The translations under genes were made by a program, and so were the position numbers. 64,000 nucleotides of DNA from Todiramphus chloris collaris (taxonomy: Eukaryota > Chordata > Aves > Coraciiformes > Alcedinidae), in NCBI GenBank assembly GCA_025345505.1, contig JANVCC010000021.1, positions 2,747,081 to 2,811,080 of the forward strand, read 5' to 3'. Each line of letters begins with the position of its first letter. The first letter of the stretch is position 1. Below, one piece after another: positions 49,401 through 61,400 of this stretch. The notes under the pieces are model-generated. The model saw nothing but the letters and a program-made list of their open reading frames with translations. It ran no database searches and was not told where the DNA came from.

Positions 49401-52400
49401 GGGAAACTCTGGTTTTTATCTTCTTTCAGAGTTGTAGGAATTAAAGAGTTTTCCGAAGTTTAAATCTTGATTCAAAGCCATACAACTCTTGTCCTGGTGA
49501 GATGTGCACTAATTAACACCTGCACTACCCTAGATTGCAAACAAAAAGGTAACACTTCAGACCTGAAAATACACAATCTGTAAGCAAAATGGCAAAGCAT
49601 GCCCTTAAAGGGCTAAAGCAAACCCTGGTCCCTGGAAATTAGGGTTAGAAGGTCAAATGTTTGTAAATCAGAGCTTGTGTAAGGGTGACCTCTGACCTCG
49701 GAATGGCTTCCACGGGGAACATCTAGGTTCTGGCTGTTGCAGACCATTGCATCAGAAAGAGAACGTGCTCCAAAGCTGTGCTTGTTTCTTGAGTTTTAAC
49801 AGCTCTCCGCCCAGCCCAAAAAACATTTTTAAAAAAGCAAAAGAAAAAAGCCCAGCACTTTAAGTTATATGCTATTTTAAGATTTTTTTTCAGCAGATGC
49901 TGTGAAATAGCAGAGGGTTTTTTGTTCTGTTGTTTTGGGTTTTTATTGTTTTGGGTTGTTTTTTTTTTACTGTAGCTGTAGTCTTAAATATTTTTCCCTT
50001 GCTGTACTAGCAAGCGAATCACTGCAATGTGTTTTCTACAGACCGTGCATCTGTCAGTCACGAGGTTTTCCACTTTTCTGACTCAATAGCTTGCAACTGT
50101 GTGGGATCTTATAAGTAGGAGAGCTACTGGCTGTCTTGTCACAGCTGACTGAGCAGCGGTAGGTCACAGCTCTTTATTTCCTTATCTCCACACTGAGAAT
50201 GTTTCATACTTGTCTCTTACAGACAGGATTTGAGATTGTAGCTTTATTTGTCACCAGTTTTGCTTAACATGTAACACAAGTAGCTTAAGGATGTATTTTG
50301 GAGTGTCATTTTCTGTTACCAGCCTGATTTGATGCTTGGATTGCACGAGATGTTCCGAGTTTCCTTTCTTGCCCATGTGTATCTTTAAAAGTTTAGGATG
50401 ATCTGGGTATATTTGATCCTGGTTGGGTCCAGAATGATGTGCTAGCACAGCATGTACTAGTGACCCAGTGAATATCCAGAAACCTATTTATAAGTGGCTT
50501 TGTGTAATGCAGGTTTCCAGTATCTATGCAGACAGCTTGTACTGGAACCCGTTTGGGTGACACATGATTTCTTACTGGTATTTCTAGGGCAGTAGAATCA
50601 ATGCTTTTCAGTATAAAGTATATGAATGTTTCTGTATGCCACTTTTGAAATGCTTTGGAATATTTTGAAGTCTTACATTGCTATAATCCTGCTTAAATGG
50701 CAAAAGGTGTGAGATTGCCTAGGGGAAATGTGGAGCACTTCTATCTTTTTCCCTCTTCCCTTTTTCCTCTTTTTCATCAGTGCTATAATTCTAAAGAAAA
50801 ATAGTTCGGCTTGGTATCTGAAATGTGGTGATCTCTGCATATGTGTTGATTACTGTTGTCTCCTTTAATTAGCTTGACTTGCCATGTCTTCTGCTGCTGC
50901 AGAGCTTTGAGCAGTATTAGATGCAGACCTGCAGGGGGGAATGCCTGCAGCCTTTTAATGCTTTGAAAAAGCACTTCTCAGGATTGAGTGAAGTACACAC
51001 ACCCAGCTCTTGCTGTCATTTACTGCACTGAAATGCTGTTTTAGCAATGTCAGAGCTCTTTGCATATCTGGCAGCAAAAATACAGGCTGGAATCAAAAGT
51101 ACATGAATAAGAAAGGTGGCTTGGGCTTCACTGGTGGAGACAAAAGTAAACTGGGGAGATAACTCCTTCTCAGCACTGCAGTAGCACTTTCAGTTTCACG
51201 CTTTCCAGACCAAATAGAGCCTGGTTTTGGGGAAATGTGGGGTCATCTTGGTGTGTGAACCTGCTCAATAGCAAGCCTCCTTAGAGTCCAAAGCATTAGG
51301 AGCTCCAGCGGCCTAAGGTATCGAGGCTGTGAAGTTTGTGTGTGAAGTCTTAATGCAAAAGCAATTTGAGAGCAGAATTGAAAACTCAGCGTGCTGGTGC
51401 TTTCAGGTTCTTGTACCAGGCACTTTTAAGGTTGGGCTTAGGACCCTCATAAAGCTGAATGGAGGGGCAAGAGAGGCTCTCTGGAGATCTTTTGGAGGAC
51501 TTGGAGAAAGAGGAGGTTCCTGCAAGAGTATTTAGGTTTCTGAAACTTGTATTTGGGAACTGCTTAAAAAGTTAACTGGGAAAAGTACCCTGGTGTATCT
51601 TTCAGTGCCAGTAAGAAAGAAGCTCTCCTATTGTGTAACCTAAGTGCAGTGGTTTCCTTGTGACATAAGAATCACCCAGGAAGAGAGGCTGGGCACCTTC
51701 TCAATATTCTTTTCAACTTTATTATGAAATCCTAGTGGAATATTATTAGAGTTTTAAAAGGTAAGGAAATTCATGGTCAGTATGGGAATAAACTCTTAGT
51801 AACAGAAGCCAATATCTTACTTCCTTGGCTTTCCAATGTTATTCTTGCTTTACAGTTCTTAAGAATAATTATAATTCTATCTATTTCTATATATCTAAGT
51901 GCTTGCAGCCTTAATTTTACTTCATCAGAGCTCAAATGTTTGAAGCCTGCTGTGTCACTTCTCAGTAAATGGAGAAGTATCAGAAAGTATACATTTCTTG
52001 GAAACCATTAAGCAGTCGAAGCCAAGGTTGGAAAGGACTTTTTTTCCCCCCAAAGTTTCCTCCTTCAAGGTTCAGTTGAAGTGCATTGATTTAAAACCAA
52101 AGAACCCCCCACCCCTTAAAGCCTGTACTCCAGAAAACATAATGTACCATAAGTATACTCCTTGCTAGTAGCGTAACAATCAAATGTTTGAAGTTTGGAC
52201 ATGACCTTCTGCAAAGTTGCAATGTGAACAGCCAGCCTCAAGAGCATCCATGTAAAATAGAAGCTGTTTAAAACTATCTCTTCAACCATATGGTTAAGAT
52301 TCTGTAGTAGCAGGAGCAGTACAGCCATGGAAGTAGTAGCAGTGGAACTTATATTTTGGTCTCTTGAAAGTATTTCAAGCTCAGATCGGACTGGATCTTC

Positions 52401-55400
52401 TCCATTAACCCCCAGAGCAGAACGAGGTAATTGAGTGTGCTCAATAAACTGACATGCTGCACTTGACTCACAATGTGTGTGCCTAGGTGTAATAATACAG
52501 TTACCCTGATACCAGGGCTTTAACTCTAGGTGTAGAGGTGATTGTTGACATTTTTATCTCAGCTCTCTATGCTGCTACCCCCAGTGCACAGCCAGTTAAG
52601 CTGCTTATAAAACCAGCTCTTAAAATTGCTGAAACATCAAGTCAGCTGTTCTTAAGGTGGAAATGTCCAGAAACTTTGTTCTGTCCTCTTGGAAGGAGGT
52701 GGGGATTGCTTTAGAAATCTTGCAGTAACTGTTTCAGTTAAATGTCTTTGAGAAATGTGGTACTTAGCATGTGTGGTCAGCACATAAGAAGTGCTATGAG
52801 CTATATTCAAGGCTTTTTTTTTTCCTCTTGACCAAATAGCTCTGGTAATAATGATGCTGTACAGTGAAGTGCTTCATTGTGCTGCTTTTTATTTCCTTTG
52901 ATCAGTTTATTGAGAAGAAAATTAAAAATCTTAAAAATACAAATAATCTAGGCACTTTTTATTATTTATTTTTAAAAAGTTGCTTACTTTTGCTGTTGTC
53001 ACACGTAGACAGTGCTTGGTGACTTGCTTATTCCCATTATGTGGGATAAAATAGGTTTGTGAATGTCAGCTTTCACTTAAAACTTGTAAAATGACTCTCT
53101 CAGCCCTCTCCTTTTACAAAGGGAAATGCAACTTAGCCTTACTGAATTTCAGCATCTTTAAAGGAATAAGTAAGTTCTTGATTTTCTTTATTAATATTTA
53201 ACTTCTGGGTATGTAAATTGGCAAGGCTGAAGCTCTGGCAGTTTAGAAGTGGCCAATATCTTGGAGGTCCTGAGTTTGGAAGGGATTTTTTCCCCCCTTG
53301 TTTTCTGCATATAGATTCAGGTGTTTGGTGGGTCAGCCTTTGTCTGGCTAACTTGTCTTAAGTGGGTAGTAAAAACTAAGCCCATGAAACTGGGGGGGGA
53401 ACCCAAACAAACCAACAACCAAACAGTTTTCTGCCCATGTGTCTAAGGTGAGATATTAGTTGCATATTGATTAAATGGTATTTGAAACTGCAAGCTGTGC
53501 TAGAAGTAGCATCCTAATATTTGCTGCTTTAACAGACCAGTTTTGGGCTGAGTACTGAAGTTCTAAGTGTGAAGCAGGGAATAGGTAGGTCCCCTTGCTT
53601 ACAGTTGTGTTGAGTGCAATTAGGTGGAAGAACTTCTGGACACTGGACTTAGGTTTTGCTCATTTCTCGTGGCACGAGTCAAGAAAAGCATGCATCTGAT
53701 TTACACCTATTGATAGAGGACAGGAAAAAAAGCCACTTGGGCTTCGTTGCAGGTGAGAGGTTGTTTATAGCTAGAAAAGAAAATGCTTTGGAAGAGAAAT
53801 CTTGGTATAATGAGATCTAACGAGGAAAGATGAGTATTTCAGCTGCCTAGTGAAACTTTTGGCTTTCTTTAGGCCTGGGAGAGGTAGCACTAAGGCAAGT
53901 GATGGAAATGATTGCTTGCCAACTGCATTGGTATTCTTTATGATCTGCTTTAGAGTCTGGCTCGGGGCCCAACTGTGTTCCTCAGTGTGACTTCTTTTCT
54001 TGAAAGATAAGAATGCAGCTTTTCAGCCTGATGGCAAAGTATGGGCAACTAATAAATTGACAGCTGTGAAGAACTTTCATGTATTTGCTATATAAAAATA
54101 CAGTAGGGCTTTTTCATTTGCTGAAAGGTGTTGAAAGGAGCAGGGAAGTGCAGTGTAGTTACCAGAACATGGTATTAAGGAGCAAGATTTTTCTAATTTA
54201 TGCTTCACTTTCCACTTTCACTGTGGGAGCTGCTTTTCTATCAGTGACACCAACCGTGATTTAAAGGAATGAACAGTTTTATCTTTTGGAAGAACCAAGT
54301 AAAACGGTTGAATTTTGTTCTTCCAAGAATTTTTATCATGTCTCGCATCTAAACTTCTGAAGTGTTGCAAGAACTGAACGTGCTTTACTGTTCCACCTCC
54401 CTTCAAGCAGACGTGGGAAGGTTTTTCCTTTTTATCCTACGGGGTGGAATAAGGCACTGGTGCATAATGGTTTGATAAGCGTGGGGTTTGCCCACATAGT
54501 GATTGATTTTACACGTTGAAGCTTTTATTTGTTTTCTGCAGATGGCTTCTACTTACGTAAACTTAACATTTGAACTCTTGCTAACTGTGTTTTCCCTTTG
54601 CATTTTAGTGCAAAAGATGATATTGATATCGATGCCCTTGCTGCTGAGATAGAAGGTGCGGGAGCTGCGAAGGAACAAGAGCCTCAGAAATCCAAAGGCA
54701 AAAAGAAAAAAGAGAAGAAGAAACAGGATTTTGAGTAAGTTTGTTTTTTTCCTATTTGTCTATACATTCCATTATACAAAATCTCAGTTACTTAAGTGCC
54801 ATAACTTCTTTCTTATTTTAGTGAAGATGATATCCTGAAGGAGCTGGAAGAACTGTCAATAGAGGCTCAAGGAGGAAAAGTTGACAGGGAACCTGCTACA
54901 GGAAAGGTGAACTCTGAGAGGGAGGGAGGTGGGCTATTCAGTAGGAAATGGTTGAAATAAGAGACACTTGTGGCCCAGAAAAGCTCTAGGGTAGCTGGAG
55001 ATGCTATGTGAAACATGCAGCTAGCATGTATTTTTAACTATACTCGATCATAATTTCATAGTAAAGTCAGTTGTGAAAGACTTTTACCATGTCTTTATGC
55101 TGATAATCATTAAGAGCCAATCAGAATAAATGTCAATTGTGGGCTGAGGTGTAGTACAGTCAGCAGTTACTGTTGTCAGACTTTGTGTTCAATAAGAGAA
55201 GTTTTTCTTGACGTCTCTTAATGCCCCTTCTTAGCTCACAACAGCAAGTAATTTTTCACGGCTGATTATTTAATTATTTCATTGCCAGGTGGAAAATGAC
55301 ACTGAAGAAAACTTATCGAAACAAGATAAAAAAAGGAAAGGGAAGAGCAAAAAAGCCAATCTGGAAAATGACTATGACAGTGAGGAAGTGGAAGATAAAG

Positions 55401-58400
55401 ATAAAAAATCTAAAAAAACTCCGAAAGCAAAACAAGACATGCTTTCTGGCAGTGATGATGATGATCATGAGGCACAGCTTAGGAAAAGCAAAGGGAAAAC
55501 TCAGAAGTCAAATAAAAGGCATGATCTGTCAGAAGATGATGAAGCTAACATTAAGAAAAGCAAAGAGCGTGCCGGGGCAGTGTCCACAGGAGAGAGTGGC
55601 GATGAATCGGATGAGGTCTCCCAATCTAGAAAAGGACAAAAGAAAAACCAAAAACCCAAGTCTGCTCCTGCTGCTGAAAGTGGGGATGATGAAGAAGAAC
55701 CTTCCTTCAAAGTGAAAACAGTGGCTCAGAAGAAGGCAGAAAAAAAAGAACGGGAAAGGAAAAAACGTGAGGAAGAAAAAGCCAAACTGAGAAAGCAGAA
55801 AGAGAAGGAAGAATTGGAAGGTGGTAAAGAACCAGCAAAGACAAAGGAAACTTCAAAAAAAGCTGAAGAGAAAGCTCTTGAAGTCACTGCAGCCCCTGGC
55901 CCTGGGGAAAAAGGAGAGACTCCTGCAGGAGCAGAGGGTTTGTAATGTAGTTTCTAAAACTAATTAGAACACTGTAGCTTTTAGAAGAAGGCCAGAGAGT
56001 TGTCAGGCAAGGAGGCTGATTTGATGCTTTATTCAGAACTGGAAATAATAGACATTTGGTAGCCTTGTCTGCCTCTTTGTATTGGCTCTTGTGGCTGTTT
56101 TTTCTGGCCTGTAGTTTGTTCAGGTACATAGGAAAACAGAAGACAGATGGTGAGTTCTCATTACAATATATGCTTACAGTTCTCTATTGCAAACTCACTT
56201 CATTTCTTTCCCAATCATTGTGTTACTTTAAGACTTCAGGCCCTGATTTTTTTCACTTGAGACAGCGTTATAGATTAATACCTCAGAGTGGTCTGTTCAT
56301 TATTAAGTGTTTATGTAGTAGCTGGTCACAATGTTCCTCATGTGGTGTTACTTATATTGGAAACATTAATTGTATTGAGAGTATCTGTAAAATTTCTGTG
56401 CTCTTTGAATGTATGCCTCTTCTTTCTGCAGCTGATGACAATGAGGGGGACAAAAAGAAAAAAGACAAGAAAAAAAAGAAAGGTGAGAAAGAAGAAAAAG
56501 AGAAAGAGAAGAAGAAGGGTCCCAGTAAAGCCACGGTTAAAGCTATGCAAGAAGCCTTGGCTAAAATGAAAGAGGAGGAGGAAAGGGCAAAAAGAGAGGA
56601 GGAAGAACGCATAAGACGACTGGAGGAACTAGAAGCAAAGCGCAAAGAGGAGGTACTGTGTATGTTACCCTGAGGAGGGAATAAGGGAGAGGGTAACCTT
56701 GCTGGTGCAGCTGGTGGTTTACTCTTTAATATGTTTCTCATCAACAGAATATACATGTGGCCAGCTTTTCTGTAAAGCCTGCTTTAAAATTTATGGGGTT
56801 TTTAACCTTTTTCTAGGAACGATTAGAGCAAGAGAGGAAAGAAAGAAAGAAACAGAAGGAAAAGGAGAGGAAGGAGCGTTTGAAGAAGGAGGGGAAACTT
56901 CTAACAAAAGCTCAACGAGAAGCCAGAGCCAGAGCGGAGGCTACTCTTAAACTACTCCAAGCTCAGGGTAAGCAGTAAAGTTTAAAACACTACTATTACT
57001 ACTAATTCATTCCTCTTACTCTTCTGTGGTTGGTTGGTTTGCTGGCTATCTGGAGCTTGTGGGGCAAATACTGAATAATTAATTCCATGTGAAGCTGTTC
57101 TGATGTCAAGGCAGGCAGTGCATGTTCCCCCACCCCAATTTTTTCAAGTAGGTTTAAATGCCTTCTGTTTTCATCTTACACTTAAAATATCCAGCTTTTT
57201 AATACATTTCATTTGTAGCAGTTTAAAGATGTTAGTTACGGAAGTTAGGCAAAACCACTTCTTTCCATTCTTTAATCCAAAGGCCAGGAAAAGCAGGTGG
57301 GCTGTGCTGAAGGTCTTGTAAGACCAGTGATATGGATCCTCTTGCATTAATTCATGTGCTGACTTAAGCAAGAATTTTGTCTCAAGTCAGGTAGCCCACA
57401 GGAATGGTATATCCTCCTGCATTTGCTTTAGGAGAGGGTATATAGGAGCTTTCCTGCTTTTCCATCAAATACAATGTGTTTCCATTGCAATGAAGAAAAC
57501 TTAACTTGTGTTATAAGCCCGTGTCCCAGTTTGTTCCTGGTGACTTGTTTGTGCCTAAGGAAAGAAATGAATTCCTGAGTGCTGAGTATCCTTCTTTTCC
57601 TATTTGCAGAGAACACTATCTGACACTTTGGTAGATAGATGTGTGAGGGGAGGAATCTCTGTTGCTAGTAAAATGTTTAGAGTTAAACATATACAAAGGC
57701 CATTTTGGGTTTGCTGTAGTTATTAGAATCCTTCTACTTGTCTGCTGCCACAACTGCATTTTTGTCAAATCTATACCATAAATCACACAGTACCTGAAGG
57801 AATTTTGGGTGTTTCAGAAGGTGTGGCAGTAATTAAATTATTAATCTGTCTTTGCACCAAACATCTGTTCTTAATTGAATTCTTTCCAACATCAGAGTGC
57901 TGTTGTTTTGTGAGGTGAAGATGAAGCCGATGGATTGAACCTGGCATTATTATAATACCTAAAAATGTCCTTGTTAAAAACAACCCAAAACAAACCACAA
58001 ATGAAAAAAAACCCAACACAGAACAAAAGGGTAGATGTGATCTACTGAACAAAAGGGTAGATGTGATCTACTGAACAANNNNNNNNNNTAGATGTGATCT
58101 ACTGAACAAAAGGGTAGATGTGATCTACTGAACAACCCTAAGCTTTTAAGAAGAGCTATGCCTCTTATCTGCTCAAGATTGTCTGAAACTAGGATGACTG
58201 GCAGACTGGTTTTAAGTGAGTTTTAGCATAGCAGATTTTCAATTGACATATGCATGTTAAACTGGAGTTACATGTGTTCAGGAAATCCTAAGTATGTGAT
58301 AACTTCAAACCCAGAGTCTTAGGATCAGATTGTTTGGGTGCTCCACCACCAACCCCACTCCTTAATAACATAACTCATCTTTGAGAGCATTCAGAGTATC

Positions 58401-61400
58401 TGAAGAGCTGTGCTTTCCTCAGGTTTTGCAGCTTTGGAAAACCAGATTTTTTTTAAAAGGATGAAAACATGCACTGAACCCATTTTCCATTCTTCTTCAT
58501 TCCTCCACCTTGCAATTCTGAAAAATATGTCCTCATTTCAACCAAAGCTGATGTGTAGTAATTAATCACCTGGATTTCTCTTCTAACATTTTTTTTTCAG
58601 GTGTTGAAGTGCCATCCAAAGACTCTGTGCCAAAGAAGAGGCCAATATATGAAGACAAAAAGAAAAAGAAGCAGCAGCAGCCGGAAAATAAAGAAGGTGT
58701 GGTTTGCTTATAGGGATACTTAATAGATTAATCACACTTCCTGAAGTGTTTGTGGAATAAATCAGCTAATCATAAACTCATTGCCCTTCAAGGTGTCTCT
58801 GAGGTTCTTTTGACACCCCTGTCCTGTGCAAGTGCTGCTGCGTTAAGATCCCAAAGTTGTTTTGGAGACTGCTCACTTACTCCTTCGTTTTACAATCTAC
58901 TTAACTATTATTTGTTTCCTAACCTGGGTATTTTCTTGAGAATTTCTAAATACTGTAGATGTTCAGAATGTAAAGGCCTTTTACAAATGGGAGGTCAAAT
59001 GCTTTGTGTACACATGTAGGTTAAATACAATACAGTGTAAGTAATAATGATTTGTAATTAAGTCTAAGTTGACGTCCCAGGATGAAAGGGGATTGATCCT
59101 AGATTTAGGACTTTGAAGTTGAAGATTATTTGTTTGTTTTGTTTTTATATAAAACCAAAGTTCAGTTTCCAGGCTGTACTTCATTAAAAAATAACCCAAA
59201 ACAACTTAGAATTTATTGCCTCAGTAAGACACAGATTGAATGTGTCAATTTTTTTTACTTTTGAGCTTCATGGCTTTCCTGTGGGGCTATTACTGTGGCT
59301 CTTCTCAAGACTATTCCTTAGTTTAAAAAACAAAAAAAACAAAAAAACCCCAAAAACCCAACAAAGCCAACAGAGCTTCCTTACATCAGTTCACTGTTAT
59401 TTAGCTGGTGGCTTTGGTTTTTTTCATTTGACATGACTTATATGTCTACGTAAGGAATGTGTGTAGAGAATGAGAACAGTGCTTATCTGAATTATTATAT
59501 ATATATTTTGGGTTTTTAATATGGAACAGTAGAACTAGAATGTTTGTTCATTACCACTCCTTCATTTTCTCTTGTCTTTTAAAGCAAGTGAGGGTTTTTT
59601 TAGCATTCAAAAGCAACGGTAATCCTTTTAGCCAACAACTGATCTATCACATAAATCTATTTAAGTGCTTAGAAAGCCAAATGTTTTTCAGATAAGCCAC
59701 ATGCTCCAACTTTGGTTTAGCTTAGTAAGTGGGATTTCAGTTTGGTATTACATAAGTTCAGGCACTGTTTACTTGTAACAGCACAACTTACAGCTTCACA
59801 TTTAAGTTGTGGGTTTATGTCTTAGTAAGTTGGTTTGCACTTCAGAAGAGTGTAGCAACCAGTCTGCTTTCTTGCAATTTCAGAAAGTGTGGAGGTAACT
59901 TCCCCAGCTGAAGATGCTGTAGAACTGGAAACACCAGTAAAAGAAGAGACTCCTCTTCCAGTAGAGCCAGGTTAGTAATAATGCTAATAAACTTAAACCA
60001 CAGAAGACTGTGTGGCTGTACTGCATGGTAGGTATCATACCTTGTTGGATGGGGACTGAGTGCCCTTCCTTTCTTGAGATAGCTGCTGTTTTGTTTTTCC
60101 TTAAGGGAGGAACTGATAGAACTTTATGGAATAAAAAGGCAGGAAGCTTCAAAGGAAGAACCCAGAAGTCTCTTATTCTGGGTGAACTCCAGAGCTCACT
60201 TGGCTTAGGCAGCTATCTCAAATAAGCATCTTTAGTGCCTTATCAGCTCCTGACTTTTTGTTTGCTTTTTAAAAAACTGTGTTGTCACTGATTAGGTGCA
60301 GGTAGGGAGGAAATACACTGCAATATTCACAGTGATTGTCTTCTTGATTCCAAGTGTTTTGCTTTCACAAATGTGGTGGATAAGGGTTATCTTGTGAATC
60401 TATCAGCCTAGCAGGGGCTTGTTGTCCTTGCTTTTGGGGATGCACAGTACTCATTTTGGCAAAAACCCATTGTTCTGGGCTTCTTCCTCAACAAGGAGAC
60501 ACTTTCAATTTTTGTCAGACAAATACTGACAAAATTTCCAGTTTTTTTGAAAACAGAGATGAAGGTTCACTCTAATTGTAGCTTGACTTACATCTTGAAG
60601 GAGCAACTTTGTTACCATAAAAGAGAGGCTCAGGAAGTGGGAACTAACGTTCTGCCAATATTCTAGCAGTCTGGAACTTATTCTTTCTTTCAAAGAGATG
60701 AAATTTCTGGTCACTCCATGTGCTGCAATGTACATATTGTTTAATGCCTTTTTTTAGAGAGGGTTAAAAGTTTGTGGTTTTCCATTTGTCTGTTATTAAC
60801 AGCTGCAGTCTCTTCATAAATCCAACTGAATTCCTGCTGGAATGAATAAATTTCATGCTTTTGGAATCCATGGTGTAATTATGTTAAGGCACTTGGAGTC
60901 CTAAAATAGCCCTTTTTATAGACAGTTTGTTATTTTCCTCCTAATTAAAATTAATACTGTAACCCAGCTTGTTTTCCTGTTTCTCTGTCATTTTGTTACA
61001 CATGGCTAGCTGGTAATACCTTCTGAGGAACGTGGTTGCAGTGGAGGATTGTGTGGCATGCATTATGCAGGCACTCGTTTGATAAGCAGACAAATTAGAT
61101 GCATAGTTAAGTCTTCCAAAAATACGTTTTTGTGAGGCAAAGGTGCTGGCACTGTAAGATTTCATGGAGAGAACCTAAACATTCAGCATTTTCTGTTTAG
61201 GGAACATGGAGAGAATTTGGTGCAGTTATGGTAGCTACAAACTTGTAAGCTGAAGTTGTCAGTAAGTCGAAGGAAGGGGCATCAAAAATGTCATATATTG
61301 CTGGGCTGTTTCTTTTCCTTTAATGTTGGTTTTCTTAGTTTCAGAAGAAAAGGAGGAAGAAGAAGATACTGAAGATGCGGGTTTGGATGACTGGGAAGCT

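Noticed and set aside
56056-56673. 205-codon ORF running through intron into EIF5B exon 5
   Set aside because: The first about 125 residues are intronic. A phase-matched acceptor at 56431 and human homology define the exon start.
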